64,000 bases of DNA. Source: Pseudomonadota bacterium. GTDB lineage: Bacteria; Pseudomonadota; Alphaproteobacteria; Rhizobiales; MH13. Positions 9,163-18,622 of the stretch are shown piece by piece. Made by a program: the position numbers and the translations under genes. Each line of letters begins with the position of its first letter. The stretch's first letter is position 1. The DNA is taken from NCBI GenBank assembly GCA_039024915.1, contig JBCCPK010000003.1, forward strand, positions 124,001 to 188,000, given 5' to 3'. Below the pieces are notes generated by a model. That model saw nothing but the letters and a program-made list of their open reading frames with translations, was not told the origin of the DNA and made no database searches.

Positions 9163-11499
9163 GTGGATGAAGATACGCCAATCGACAGAGAAGAACGGGC
9201 CGGTACGGCGCAGAAGGCGCGCGATCAGCTTTCTGAAGCGGCCCTGTTTTTCCATCAGTATCCACGACCTGGGAAACTGCAGGTTACAGCCACAAAACCG
9301 CTCGGCAACCAGCGCGACCTTGCCCTGGCGTATTCGCCGGGCGTGGCGGCTCCGTGTCTTGAGATCGAAAAGGAGCCGCTGGCAGCCGCCAAATATACCG
9401 CACGCTCGAACCTCGTCGGGGTAATCTCTAATGGAACCGCGGTTCTGGGACTTGGGGCGATCGGGGCCTTGGCGTCGAAGCCGGTGATGGAAGGCAAGGC
9501 GGTCCTGTTCAAAAAGTTCGCAGGGATCGACGTGTTCGATATTGAGGTCGATCAGACTGACGCGGATGCGTTCATCGAAACCGTCGCTGCGCTGGAGCCA
9601 ACCTTTGGCGGGATCAACCTTGAAGATATCAAGGCTCCAGAGTGCTTCGTGATCGAGGAAGCGCTCAAGCAGCGCATGGACATTCCAGTGTTCCATGATG
9701 ATCAGCACGGGACAGCGATCATCGTGACGGCCGCCGTACGCAACGCACTTGAGCTTTCTGGCAAGGACATAAAGTCCATCAAGCTCGTCACTGCGGGTGC
9801 TGGCGCGGCAGCGCTGGCGTGCCTAGGTCTGCTGGAGCAGGCTGGCTTACCAAGAGAGAATATCTGGATCACCGACCTTGAGGGGTGTGTCTATCAGGGT
9901 CGCGAAACCCTCATGGACCCGTACAAGGATCGCTATGCACAAGCGACCGATCACAGAACCCTCAGTGACGTCATTGAGGGGGCTGACATCTTTTTGGGAC
10001 TGTCAGCCGGTGGCGTTCTGAAACCCGAAATGGTCGCAAAAATGGGCCCCTCGCCTTTGATCATGGCGCTTGCCAATCCAAATCCGGAGATCCACCCCGA
10101 TGAGGCTCGGGCGGTTCGCCAAGATGCGATCATCTGCACCGGACGGTCAGACTATCCCAACCAGGTCAACAACGTTTTATGCTTCCCCTACATCTTCCGT
10201 GGCGCGTTAGATGTAGGCGCGCGCACCATCAACACCGAAATGAAGTTGGCGGCTGTCGAGGCGATCGCGGCGCTTGCGCGGGAGGAACCCTCTGAGGTTG
10301 CTGCACGCGCCTATGGCGGCCAGTCTATGGTGTTCGGCCCCGATTTTCTTATCCCCTCTCCTTTCGACAACAGGCTCATCTTGAGGATAGCGCCCGCGGT
10401 CGCACGGGCGGCGATGCAATCCGGTGTTGCCAACAACCCGATCGACGATTTCGAAGGCTATCTCGATCAGTTGAACCGCTTCGTGTTCCGTTCCGGCCTG
10501 ATCATGAAGCCTGTGATCGCGCAGGCCAAAGCCGACCCGAAGCGGATCATCTATGCCGAAGGCGAGGATGAACGCGCCTTGCGTGCTGCTCAGGTTGCAC
10601 TCGAAGACCGGATCGCCGTCCCCATTCTCATAGGACGACCGGCAGTGCTCGCCGATCGCGCGAAACGTTTCGGGCTCAAGCTCAAACCCGGGCAAGACTG
10701 CGAGGTCATCAACCCGGAAGACGATCCACGTTACAGAAGCTACGTTGACGCCTATTTTGAGGTTGTCGGCCGCTCTGGCGTGACCCCCGACGCGGCACGG
10801 ACAATCGTGCGCACCGACACAACCGTGATCGGCGCGATCGCGGTGAAGCTGGGGGACGCAGATGCCCTCATCTGCGGACTCCAAGGCGGCTTTTCGGGCC
10901 ACTTTTCCCGAATACGGGACATTCTGGGGCTGCTCGACGGCGTGTCGGACTATTCGACGCTTTCGCTGCTTATTATGGATAAGGGCGGCTACTTTCTCAC
11001 TGACACCTACGTCAGTTACGACCCAACCGCAGAAGAGGTCGCCGAAACAACAATCCGCGCTGCCCATCATATTCGCCGCTTCGGCATCGAGCCGAAAGTG
11101 GCCTTGGTTTCGCACTCGAATTTTGGCTCCCGCCCAACGTCATCGGCGCTAAAAATGCGCAAGGCCTTTCAAATCCTGCAGGACGGCGGCATCGACTTTG
11201 AGTGTGACGGCGAAATGCATGCTGATGTTGCCCTCAGCCAGGTGCTGCGTGATCGCGTGATGCCGGACAGCCATTTGAGTGGTGAGGCCAACCTCTTGGT
11301 TATGCCCTCGCTTGATGCGGCCAACATCGCGTTGAACATGACCAAGGTTCTGGGAGAGGCATTACATGTTGGCCCGATCCTGATCGGACCGGCAAAGCCC
11401 GCCCATGTTCTGACGCCTTCAGTTACCTCTCGCGGCGTGGTCAACATGACCGCTCTGGCCTGTGTCGACGCCCAAAACAGAGAAGATAGCCAAGGCTAG
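9163..11499 (+). CDS. maeB: NADP-dependent malic enzyme with phosphotransacetylase-like domain
   Basis: Oxidative decarboxylation of malate to pyruvate and CO2 with NADP+, linking the TCA cycle to gluconeogenesis and NADPH supply. The 778 residues show the malic enzyme N-domain ([15 protein letters not shown]), the metal/NADP region ([10 protein letters not shown], then the [13 protein letters not shown] Rossmann motif) and, from about residue 425, a PTA_PTB domain. That last domain is usual in MaeB and normally acts as an acetyl-CoA sensor rather than an enzyme. I prefer GTG 9163, preceded by a G-rich stretch, because conservation seems to begin there. An ATG at 9088 would add 25 residues that do not look like the family. 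The stop overlaps the convergent lrgB stop by 4 bases. Confidence 0.94.
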   Translation: MDEDTPIDREERAGTAQKARDQLSEAALFFHQYPRPGKLQVTATKPLGNQRDLALAYSPGVAAPCLEIEKEPLAAAKYTARSNLVGVISNGTAVLGLGAIGALASKPVMEGKAVLFKKFAGIDVFDIEVDQTDADAFIETVAALEPTFGGINLEDIKAPECFVIEEALKQRMDIPVFHDDQHGTAIIVTAAVRNALELSGKDIKSIKLVTAGAGAAALACLGLLEQAGLPRENIWITDLEGCVYQGRETLMDPYKDRYAQATDHRTLSDVIEGADIFLGLSAGGVLKPEMVAKMGPSPLIMALANPNPEIHPDEARAVRQDAIICTGRSDYPNQVNNVLCFPYIFRGALDVGARTINTEMKLAAVEAIAALAREEPSEVAARAYGGQSMVFGPDFLIPSPFDNRLILRIAPAVARAAMQSGVANNPIDDFEGYLDQLNRFVFRSGLIMKPVIAQAKADPKRIIYAEGEDERALRAAQVALEDRIAVPILIGRPAVLADRAKRFGLKLKPGQDCEVINPEDDPRYRSYVDAYFEVVGRSGVTPDAARTIVRTDTTVIGAIAVKLGDADALICGLQGGFSGHFSRIRDILGLLDGVSDYSTLSLLIMDKGGYFLTDTYVSYDPTAEEVAETTIRAAHHIRRFGIEPKVALVSHSNFGSRPTSSALKMRKAFQILQDGGIDFECDGEMHADVALSQVLRDRVMPDSHLSGEANLLVMPSLDAANIALNMTKVLGEALHVGPILIGPAKPAHVLTPSVTSRGVVNMTALACVDAQNREDSQG

Positions 11500-12236
11500 A
11501 GGCTTGCCGCGATCAACGGAACCAGCAGCGCTGTAAGTAAGCCGTTGAGCGCCATCGCGATTCCCGCAAACAAACCTGCGACTGGGCTGACCTGAAAAGC
11601 GCGCGCCGTTCCGATGCCGTGCGCGGCAACCCCCGCGGCAAAGCCACGCGCGGCCATGTTTTCGATCCGCATGAGGTTCATCAGCGGCGTGACCATCACG
11701 GCTCCCAAGATACCGGTCATGATGACAAAAACAGCGGTCAGTGACGCGATTCCGCCAAACTCAACCGCGATGCCCATCGCAATCGGAGTTGTGACTGATT
11801 TCGGCACAAGGGACCAAAGAAGCTCGCCATCAAGGCCAAAAGCCAGCGCGATACCGACCACCGAAGCGACAGCCGTTACGGCACCCGCTGCGAGCGCGAC
11901 GATCACAGGCACGGCATAGCGTTTGACCTCAGGCCAATTGTCCACGAGCGGCATGGCCAGCGCGACCGTCGCGGGTCCAAGCAAAAAATGCACAAACTGG
12001 GCACCCGAGAAGTAAGTCGCGTACGGCGTGGAAGACGCAACCAACACCACCGCGACCAGGCCAGCGGCAACAATCACCGGATTGGCGAGCGGGTGGCGGT
12101 TGAGCGCCTTGGAGGCCCCGTCCGCAATGGCGTAGGCGACCACGGTGAGCGTGAGCCAAAGGAGCGGAGTTGCTTCGAGAAAGACCCAAAGCTCAAGCAG
12201 ATCGGGAACGACGTCATCCATCGCTGTTCTGCCCAT
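11496..12236 (-). CDS. lrgB: LrgB/CidB family membrane protein
   Basis: Integral membrane protein of 246 residues with about seven hydrophobic segments. It has the LrgB signature region: PKSVTTPIAMGIAVEFGGIASLTAVFVI, given here only by its landmarks PKSVT, GIA and LTAVFV, and a late AAHGIGTARAF motif. In Gram-positive bacteria LrgAB/CidAB modulate murein hydrolase activity; plant and some bacterial homologues move glycolate or pyruvate. The role in alphaproteobacteria is not settled. It overlaps the end of lrgA by 23 bases, so the two are co-translated. Lying next to the pyruvate-forming malic enzyme is compatible with a carboxylate exporter, but that is inference. Confidence 0.92.
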   Translation of the reverse strand: MGRTAMDDVVPDLLELWVFLEATPLLWLTLTVVAYAIADGASKALNRHPLANPVIVAAGLVAVVLVASSTPYATYFSGAQFVHFLLGPATVALAMPLVDNWPEVKRYAVPVIVALAAGAVTAVASVVGIALAFGLDGELLWSLVPKSVTTPIAMGIAVEFGGIASLTAVFVIMTGILGAVMVTPLMNLMRIENMAARGFAAGVAAHGIGTARAFQVSPVAGLFAGIAMALNGLLTALLVPLIAASL

Positions 12237-12597
12237 CGGGGTTTGGGGTGCCGCCGGGCCCCATCATTCGCGCAACAACGATGAACGCGGTGGCTGTGAC
12301 AACCAGGGTCAGCAAGGTGGATAGTCCAAGGGCAATCAAGAGCGGCCAAAGATGATCGGCGAACACACCCAGATGTTGAACCAGCCCGACTGCCGCAGGA
12401 ACGAACAGGAGGGACAGGTGCACGAGCAACGTGGACGCAACGGGCCTGACAATTTCACGCAACCCCGCCGAGAGCGCCAGCAAACAGGCCAGCAAGACCA
12501 AACCGATAACGGGCCCAGGCACGCCCAGGTTGAACAGGCGCGCAGCGCCTTCCCCGAGCAGCTGCATGCCCAGTATGAGCGCAATTGCTGCAATCAC
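12214..12597 (-). CDS. lrgA: LrgA/CidA family holin-like protein
   Basis: Small membrane protein (127 residues) with four hydrophobic segments. It has the family features LGEGAARLFNLGVPGPVIG near residues 14-32 and LLFVPAAVGLVQHLG near 63-77. LrgA/CidA proteins resemble phage holins and act with LrgB. The start is GTG 12597; the only upstream codons in frame run quickly into a TGA, so no longer form is possible from a usual start. First gene of a two-gene lrgAB unit. A short hydrophilic C-terminus (PGGTPNPDGQ) overlaps the lrgB start. Confidence 0.9.
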   Translation of the reverse strand: MIAAIALILGMQLLGEGAARLFNLGVPGPVIGLVLLACLLALSAGLREIVRPVASTLLVHLSLLFVPAAVGLVQHLGVFADHLWPLLIALGLSTLLTLVVTATAFIVVARMMGPGGTPNPDGQNSDG

Positions 12598-12681
12598 GAC
12601 CGAAAAGCCATGCGCTCTGACAGGTCATTGCGCACCTGCACTGTGTAGGCTGGTGGGTGGACCAATGGAACCAGAGGCGCG

Positions 12682-14289
12682 TCAGGCGGCATCAGCATGG
12701 GCAACGCGTCCTGACTTTACGCTGGCTTCCATTTCAGCCCGATCAGCAAGCGGCAGAAGCGTCTCGATTAGCTTCAAATATCGCGACGCTGGCAAGGCTG
12801 GTGCAAACAGGAAGCCTTGAGCTTCCCGGATTCCAGCGCGCCGCAAGTGCGCAAGTTGTTCCGCTGATTCAACGCCCTCTGCTACAATTGCCATCCCGAG
12901 CTGGCCGGCAAGATCGGTCAAGGTGTGCGCGATGGATTCACCCGCTCCGCCTTGGCCGATCTGATCGATGAACATCTTGTCGATCTTCACCATGTCGAGC
13001 CCCAACTGTTGCAGGTAGGCCAGCCCGCCGTGGCCTGTGCCAGCGTCATCGAGAGCTACGCGGCAACCCAGCGCCTGCAGCCCACCGACCACCGACTTCG
13101 CTTTGGTGAGATCATCCAAAGGCGTCCGTTCGGTAACCTCGAAAACCAGCTGCTCAAAACCGATGGGCGTAGGCCCAAACAATTGCTCGACTTCTTCAAC
13201 GATATCCATCGATTTGAAGTGTTGATTGAACAGATTGATAGCGACTTTCAGCTGTGGGCGCATGCCATAGGCCTGGCCAAGATCCAACGCCATCGTTTGC
13301 ATCAGCATCCGCGTTATCGGGACTGCAAGCCCACTGCGCTCAGCGGTGTCGATGAACGCACCGGGGGACACCAGTTCACCATCGGGTTTGCGCCAGCGCA
13401 CAAGCATTTCAGAACCAATGAGGCGACCTGTTTCGACATCGAACGTTGGCTGGTAGTAGGGCACGAATTCTCCGCGAAGCATGGCACGCTCGATTACGCT
13501 GACCGCCCTGGGCGTGGATTCGATAACGCGTCCAGCAAACAGCACCAGCAATGCACCAAGTCCTAGCATGCCGATGGTCGCCCAGACTTTCAGCGGCCCA
13601 AACAACGCCTGTGCTGGACCCGGATCGGCCCTGATCACAACCTCAAGGCCTTCGATCTCGATCGTATGGAGCTGGGAACCGTTACCTGCGGAACCGGCCA
13701 ATCGGTCGGCCTGCGATGTCCCTTCGTCTTCTAGAACGGTTCCCAGAAACGAAATGCTCGCCACCGCAAGCGGGTTATACGCCGCCAAAGCCTGGCGAAT
13801 AGCGTCGAGAGGCACAAAGGCTGCGATCCGCTGCTCATCGCGCCGCAGTGCAATCAAAAGTCCACGCACGTCGTTGGTGGTCAACAGAACGGGTGCTGCC
13901 GAAAATCCAGGGCGCTGCATGGATTGCAAGGGCTGGAGAAACTGGAAAGGCGCAACCTCCCCCTGAGGAGATGCGCATGCCACCTGTCCGACCGTGCCCA
14001 GAAAGGCTGTCATTGCAATCATGGGATTGGAGATAACCGAAGCCGTCAGGGTGTTGCCGGTATTGCCAGTACACCCATCGCTCGACGCAGCAATGTTGGC
14101 GATGTCTCCGTAGACGCCGGCGAGCGATCGCTCCAGCCGAACAGCGGCATCAGCAATGTGGGCGTCGAGTGCGCGGCTCGCGGAAGTCGACGCATAGCGT
14201 TCGATGGCCAAATTCGTCAGCGCGGCCAAAAGCAGTGCAACGAGGCAACTGCCTACAAAGAAGCCTAAAAGTCTCAGACGAACTTTCAA
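12682..14289 (-). CDS. CSS-like periplasmic sensor with EAL c-di-GMP phosphodiesterase domain
   Basis: Predicted membrane c-di-GMP phosphodiesterase of 535 residues. TM1 about 5-27, a periplasmic domain to about 230 holding cysteines at 72 (DGCTGN) and 105 (ACASPQG), TM2 about 236-257, then an EAL domain about 265-510. The two-cysteine layout resembles the CSS-motif family (PdeC type), whose disulfide state controls turnover and activity. The EAL signature reads EML, and loop 6 reads DDAGTGHGG instead of DDFGTGYSS, yet the metal and catalytic residues are present (E, N, E, DD, K of VKIDK, E of AEGVE, Q of AQGF). I chose TTG 14289, with AGAGGG 7 bases before it. ATG 14316 or 14397 would add 9 or 36 residues before TM1. 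Confidence 0.85.
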   Translation of the reverse strand: MKVRLRLLGFFVGSCLVALLLAALTNLAIERYASTSASRALDAHIADAAVRLERSLAGVYGDIANIAASSDGCTGNTGNTLTASVISNPMIAMTAFLGTVGQVACASPQGEVAPFQFLQPLQSMQRPGFSAAPVLLTTNDVRGLLIALRRDEQRIAAFVPLDAIRQALAAYNPLAVASISFLGTVLEDEGTSQADRLAGSAGNGSQLHTIEIEGLEVVIRADPGPAQALFGPLKVWATIGMLGLGALLVLFAGRVIESTPRAVSVIERAMLRGEFVPYYQPTFDVETGRLIGSEMLVRWRKPDGELVSPGAFIDTAERSGLAVPITRMLMQTMALDLGQAYGMRPQLKVAINLFNQHFKSMDIVEEVEQLFGPTPIGFEQLVFEVTERTPLDDLTKAKSVVGGLQALGCRVALDDAGTGHGGLAYLQQLGLDMVKIDKMFIDQIGQGGAGESIAHTLTDLAGQLGMAIVAEGVESAEQLAHLRRAGIREAQGFLFAPALPASRYLKLIETLLPLADRAEMEASVKSGRVAHADAA

Positions 14290-14510
14290 TGATGACCCTC
14301 TGAAGATCAGCAACATATCTGGCAGCGGATAGCTAACCAAGGGTGAACGCAGGATCAAAACGCACAGTTGGCTCCAGATGGTTTGCCAACAAACCAAAGC
14401 CTAACCGATTGTCACCAACAGCCAAGCCCCTGGACGCCGCCAAATGCTTGCCGACGGGGGCGTTAAATGGCATGCAAATCGCGATCGGCAACAATCCGAA
14501 AGAGGAATAG

Positions 14511-15407
14511 ATGGAAGCGCTGTTCATCGGGCACGCCTATATCGATGTGACCTTCATAGCTGACAGCCTTCCTGAGGGCGACGACAAAACCATCGCACAG
14601 GACTACGCTGTTTCTTACGGCGGAAATGCCGTGACGGCGGCGTTCGCGGCGGCAAAACTTGGTGTCAAACCTGATCTGCTGTGCACCTCCGCCGACGATT
14701 GGTTGTCGCTCATGTTCCGAGAGATGGCGCGATCTTCAGGCGTCCGCATTCATGAACGCAAGGTCTCTGAGGCGTCTCTGTCGTTCGTTATTCCCAAGGA
14801 TGGAAAACGCGCCATCGTCCGTTGCCGCGACGACCATTACCTGCACCCGTTTCCGAACCTCAATCTCGATGGCTGCAAAATTTTGCATGTCGATGGACAC
14901 CAGGGCGACGCCGCGCTGCATTACGCAAAGGCCTGCCGTGAGCGAGGCATCGCGACCTCGCTGGATGGCGGTGCGGTCCGTAAGAACACAGATGAGCTTC
15001 TGAGGTATATCGACGTCGCGGTCATCTCCGAAGCGTTTTGCGATACTTGGGGGCTTGAGCCCCGCGACGCACTTGAAAAGCTCAAAACCTATGGATGCCG
15101 GGTTGGCGCGGTGACCATGGGATCAGAGGGGGTCGTTTATTACGCGCAGGACGGCTCGATCCAGCATATGAACGCGCTGCCAGTACCAGCGGATCGCGTG
15201 GTAGATACCAACGGCGCCGGCGACATCTTCCATGGTGCCTACATCGTTTCCATGCTGCAGTTTCACAGCCGCACTTGGACCGAGCATTTTCGCTTTGCGC
15301 GCGGTGCATCGGCCCATGCCATCCAGCATCTGGGCAATGAGCACTCCGTCCCGACGCACGCCGATATTGAAGCGGTGCGCCGGGAATTTGAGCGTGTATC
15401 GGTTTGA
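14511..15407 (+). CDS. PfkB-family carbohydrate kinase
   Basis: Predicted ATP-dependent sugar or nucleoside kinase of the ribokinase/PfkB family, 298 residues. Visible motifs: the N-terminal substrate region GHAYIDVTF, the GG of SYGGNAVTAAFAAAKLG (PfkB signature 1), and the C-terminal DTNGAGDIFHGAY (signature 2), whose GAGD forms the anion hole and holds the catalytic Asp. The ribosome site AAGAGGAA precedes ATG by a few bases. The substrate cannot be read from sequence. The gene abuts the convergent aspS stop with no gap and is divergent from the EAL gene. Close homologues sit near aspS/rnd in rhizobia, which suggests a conserved but unassigned household role. Confidence 0.9.
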   Translation: MEALFIGHAYIDVTFIADSLPEGDDKTIAQDYAVSYGGNAVTAAFAAAKLGVKPDLLCTSADDWLSLMFREMARSSGVRIHERKVSEASLSFVIPKDGKRAIVRCRDDHYLHPFPNLNLDGCKILHVDGHQGDAALHYAKACRERGIATSLDGGAVRKNTDELLRYIDVAVISEAFCDTWGLEPRDALEKLKTYGCRVGAVTMGSEGVVYYAQDGSIQHMNALPVPADRVVDTNGAGDIFHGAYIVSMLQFHSRTWTEHFRFARGASAHAIQHLGNEHSVPTHADIEAVRREFERVSV

Positions 15408-17237
15408 TCAGCTTGCGGGCGGCGGATTGATCCGCAAGTTCAATTCTTGCAGCTGAGCGGCGCTCGCGGGCGCGGGCGCGCCCATCAGGATGTCTGCGGC
15501 TTGCTGGTTCATCGGGAACAACGCAACTTCGCGAACCGACTTCGCACCACATAGAAGCATGACGATCCGATCCACACCCGCGGCCATGCCGCCGTGTGGC
15601 GGTGCCCCGTACTGGAAGGCGCGGTAAAGCCCGCCAAATTGATCTTCGACCTCGGCTGCCGTCTTTCCGGTAACCTCGAAAGCCTTGACCATCAATTCAG
15701 GTATCTGATTTCGGATCGAGCCCGAAGCGATCTCATAGCCGTTGCAGACGAGATCGTACTGGTACGCCTTGAGGTCGAGAAGCGCGTCGTTGCCGCCCTC
15801 GATCGCCGCATTCAGACCATCAAGACCGCCCTGCGGCATGGAAAACGGGTTGTGCGAGAAGTCGACCCGCTTGTTTTCCTCATCCCACTCGTAGAACGGG
15901 AAATCGACAATCCAGCAAAGCTCGAAGCGATCCTCATCAACAAGGCCTAGCTCGCTGCCGACCTGCGTCCGCGCATCGCCTGCAAAGCTAGCAAACTGCT
16001 TGGGGGAACCGGCCACGAAAAATGCTGCATCGCCCGCTTGGAGGCCGAGTTGCGCTCGGATGGCTTCCGTGCGCTCCGGACCGATATTCTTTGCAAGCGG
16101 CCCAGCACCTTCAACAGCCTCACCCTCGGCCCGCCAGAAAATATAGCCCAAACCGGGCTGCCCCTGAGCCTGCGCCCAAGAGTTCATGCGGTCGCAAAAC
16201 GCGCGGCTTCCGCCGGTTTTAGCAGGAATTGCCCAGACTGCGTTTGCGTCGTCTTCAAGCATACGCGCAAAAATCTTGAAGCCTGAGCCCCGGAAGGGTT
16301 CGGACACATCCTGCATCTCAATTGGGTTGCGCAGGTCAGGTTTGTCCGACCCGTACAAGCGGATCGCATCGGCGTAGGGAATACGCCGGAAGTTCTGCGA
16401 TACGGGCTTTGCGTCCGCGAACGCTTCGAAAACCTGTCTGAGGACCGGCTCCATTGTCTCCCAAACGTCTTCTTGGGTCACAAAACTCATTTCCAGGTCG
16501 AGTTGATAAAACTCGCCGGGCAAGCGATCTGCGCGCGGGTCTTCGTCCCGGAAACACGGGGCGATCTGAAAATAGCGGTCAAAGCCGGCAACCATAAGAA
16601 GTTGCTTGTACTGTTGAGGCGCTTGCGGCAGCGCGTAAAACTGGCCGTGATGGATGCGGCTGGGAACCAGGAAGTCGCGGGCGCCTTCCGGGCTCGATGC
16701 GGTTAGTATCGGCGTCTGGAATTCGGTAAACCCGGCAGCCGCCATCCGTTCGCGCATGTCCGCGATCACCTTGGTCCGCGTCATGATGTTAGCGTGCAAC
16801 GTCTCTCGCCGTAAGTCCAAAAACCGGTAACGCAGCCGCGTATCTTCGGGGTATTCGGGCTCGCCAAATACTGGCAAGGGCAGCTCATCTGCCGCACCAA
16901 GCACTTCGATCTCAGTTGCAAAAACCTCGACAGCGCCGGTCGGTAATGCCTCATTGACGGTCTCTGGCGTGCGCTCTTTTACCTTACCATCAAGCCGCAA
17001 GCACCATTCAGAGCGAACCGTTTCCGCCAAGCCAAAGGCAGGGGAATCGGGGTCAATGACGATCTGCGTCATGCCGTAGTGGTCGCGCAGATCGATAAAC
17101 AGAACGCCACCATGGTCGCGGACACGATGGACCCAGCCAGACAGACGGACGGTGTGGCCGACTTGGTCACGGCGAAGGTCGCCACAAGTGTGCGAGCGAT
17201 AGCGATGCATCGAAGCTTTTTTCGGCATGGTGGACAT
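15408..17237 (-). CDS. aspS: Aspartyl-tRNA synthetase
   Basis: Charges tRNA-Asp; in bacteria that use GatCAB for asparagine the enzyme often also charges tRNA-Asn. At 609 residues it is the long bacterial type. It has the OB-fold anticodon domain ([23 protein letters not shown] region), class II motif 2 ([19 protein letters not shown] region), a GAD insertion near residues 310-430, and motif 3 ([13 protein letters not shown]) at the end. I chose ATG 17237 because AGAGG lies about 6 bases upstream. ATG 17210 ([10 protein letters not shown]) matches the common N-terminus but has a poor ribosome site. Divergent from rnd across 186 bases. Confidence 0.96.
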   Translation of the reverse strand: MSTMPKKASMHRYRSHTCGDLRRDQVGHTVRLSGWVHRVRDHGGVLFIDLRDHYGMTQIVIDPDSPAFGLAETVRSEWCLRLDGKVKERTPETVNEALPTGAVEVFATEIEVLGAADELPLPVFGEPEYPEDTRLRYRFLDLRRETLHANIMTRTKVIADMRERMAAAGFTEFQTPILTASSPEGARDFLVPSRIHHGQFYALPQAPQQYKQLLMVAGFDRYFQIAPCFRDEDPRADRLPGEFYQLDLEMSFVTQEDVWETMEPVLRQVFEAFADAKPVSQNFRRIPYADAIRLYGSDKPDLRNPIEMQDVSEPFRGSGFKIFARMLEDDANAVWAIPAKTGGSRAFCDRMNSWAQAQGQPGLGYIFWRAEGEAVEGAGPLAKNIGPERTEAIRAQLGLQAGDAAFFVAGSPKQFASFAGDARTQVGSELGLVDEDRFELCWIVDFPFYEWDEENKRVDFSHNPFSMPQGGLDGLNAAIEGGNDALLDLKAYQYDLVCNGYEIASGSIRNQIPELMVKAFEVTGKTAAEVEDQFGGLYRAFQYGAPPHGGMAAGVDRIVMLLCGAKSVREVALFPMNQQAADILMGAPAPASAAQLQELNLRINPPPAS

Positions 17238-17423
17238 ACCGAACCTCTAATTGGATGAAAGATGTGGCGGTTTGATAGCTGCCCGCGACGATGCGCGGCT
17301 TAGCGTCGATAGCGCTTACCCGTCAACCATCGCCGGTTCGGCGCATGGAAATAGCGACCGCATTAAGAGCTTTCCACTTGCGCAGCCATTCGAAACTCGC
17401 CAGTACAGCGGTGCGAGGACACC

Positions 17424-18587
17424 ATGAACTTACTGAGCGACTCCCAATCGCTTGCCGCGCTCTGTACGCGTTTGGCGCGGGAACCTTTCATCACAATCGA
17501 TACCGAGTTTCTTCGCGAGAGCACGTTCTGGCCCCAGCTGTGCCTCGTACAAGTCGCGGGGGCGCATGAGCATGCGTTAATTGATCCGCTCGCCGACGCA
17601 ATCGATCTTGAACCACTTTTTGCCTTGTTGGCAGACACGAACGTTTTGAAAGTCTTCCACGCTGGCCGGCAAGATATCGAGATTTTCAATTACCTCACTG
17701 GGATGATACCGGCTCCCATTTTCGATACGCAGATTGCGGCCATGGTCTGCGGCTACGGGGACCAAGTCGGCTATGATCAGATCGTACGCCAAACGATCGG
17801 CGCCTCGATAGACAAATCCAATCGATTCACAGATTGGTCCCGCCGGCCGCTGAATGAAGGGCAGCTTGCCTATGCAGCAGCTGACGTAACGCATTTGCGC
17901 CAGGTCTATCTGCACCTGAAGTCGATTTTGGAGAAGAAACAGCGCGAAAGCTGGGTGCAAGAAGAACTGGCGGTGCTCATCGACCCTCAAACGTACAGTG
18001 TTGACCCTGACCGGGCGTGGGAACGATTGAAGCTACGTGCCCGCAAGCCAATCGAGTTTGCTGCTTTGAAGGCCGCCGCGAAGTGGCGGGAGCAGATCGC
18101 ACAGGAGCGCGACGTTCCGCGACGGCGCATTTTAAAGGATGACGCTGTCTACGAACTCGCACAGCAGCGTCCGCAATCACTTGAAGCGCTGACGCGCTTG
18201 CGTGCTGTGCCGCGTGGTTTCGACAAACAGCCCATTGCGAAATCGCTGATCACTGCAATGAAAAAGGTCGCTTCGATCAAACCGGACGATTTGCCCAAGC
18301 TTCCTCGGCAGAAGCGAAATCCAGAGACTTCCCCCGCATTGACGGATCTCTTGAAGGTGGCGTTGAAACTGGTGGCTGAGCAGGAAGGTGTCGCACCGCG
18401 GATTATCGCCAGCGCCGATGAGCTGGAAGCCATCGCCATTCACGGCGACTGCGACGTCAAAGCGATGACAGGATGGCGAAGGCAGCTGTTTGGCGAACTG
18501 GCTCTTGCGGTTCGCAGTGGGGAAATGGCGGTTGGCGTCCGTGGGAAATCGGCCGTTCTGGTTCCGATGAAGGAAACCGTCGGCTAA
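17424..18587 (+). CDS. rnd: Ribonuclease D
   Basis: 3'-to-5' exoribonuclease that trims tRNA precursors and other structured RNAs. The 387 residues show the DEDDy exonuclease domain: Asp26 and Glu28 in TIDTEFLRE, the second Asp in FHAGRQDIEIF, and the YAAADVTHL motif with the catalytic Tyr and last Asp. An HRDC domain follows from about residue 210 (AAAKWREQIAQERDVPRRRILKDD region). The length is normal. It faces ppx with 35 bases between the stops. Confidence 0.95.
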   Translation: MNLLSDSQSLAALCTRLAREPFITIDTEFLRESTFWPQLCLVQVAGAHEHALIDPLADAIDLEPLFALLADTNVLKVFHAGRQDIEIFNYLTGMIPAPIFDTQIAAMVCGYGDQVGYDQIVRQTIGASIDKSNRFTDWSRRPLNEGQLAYAAADVTHLRQVYLHLKSILEKKQRESWVQEELAVLIDPQTYSVDPDRAWERLKLRARKPIEFAALKAAAKWREQIAQERDVPRRRILKDDAVYELAQQRPQSLEALTRLRAVPRGFDKQPIAKSLITAMKKVASIKPDDLPKLPRQKRNPETSPALTDLLKVALKLVAEQEGVAPRIIASADELEAIAIHGDCDVKAMTGWRRQLFGELALAVRSGEMAVGVRGKSAVLVPMKETVG

Positions 18588-18622
18588 GGTGGTCGCTTTT
18601 CCTTTGTCCAGGTCCCGGAGGC

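Noticed and set aside
8848-9708. Minus-strand frame of about 286 codons across thrC start, the intergenic region and maeB
   Set aside because: It crosses two well-supported genes and looks like neither family; composition is that of a shadow frame.
10207-11115. Minus-strand frame of about 300 codons inside maeB
   Set aside because: Fully antisense to maeB's conserved C-terminal domain; no motif.
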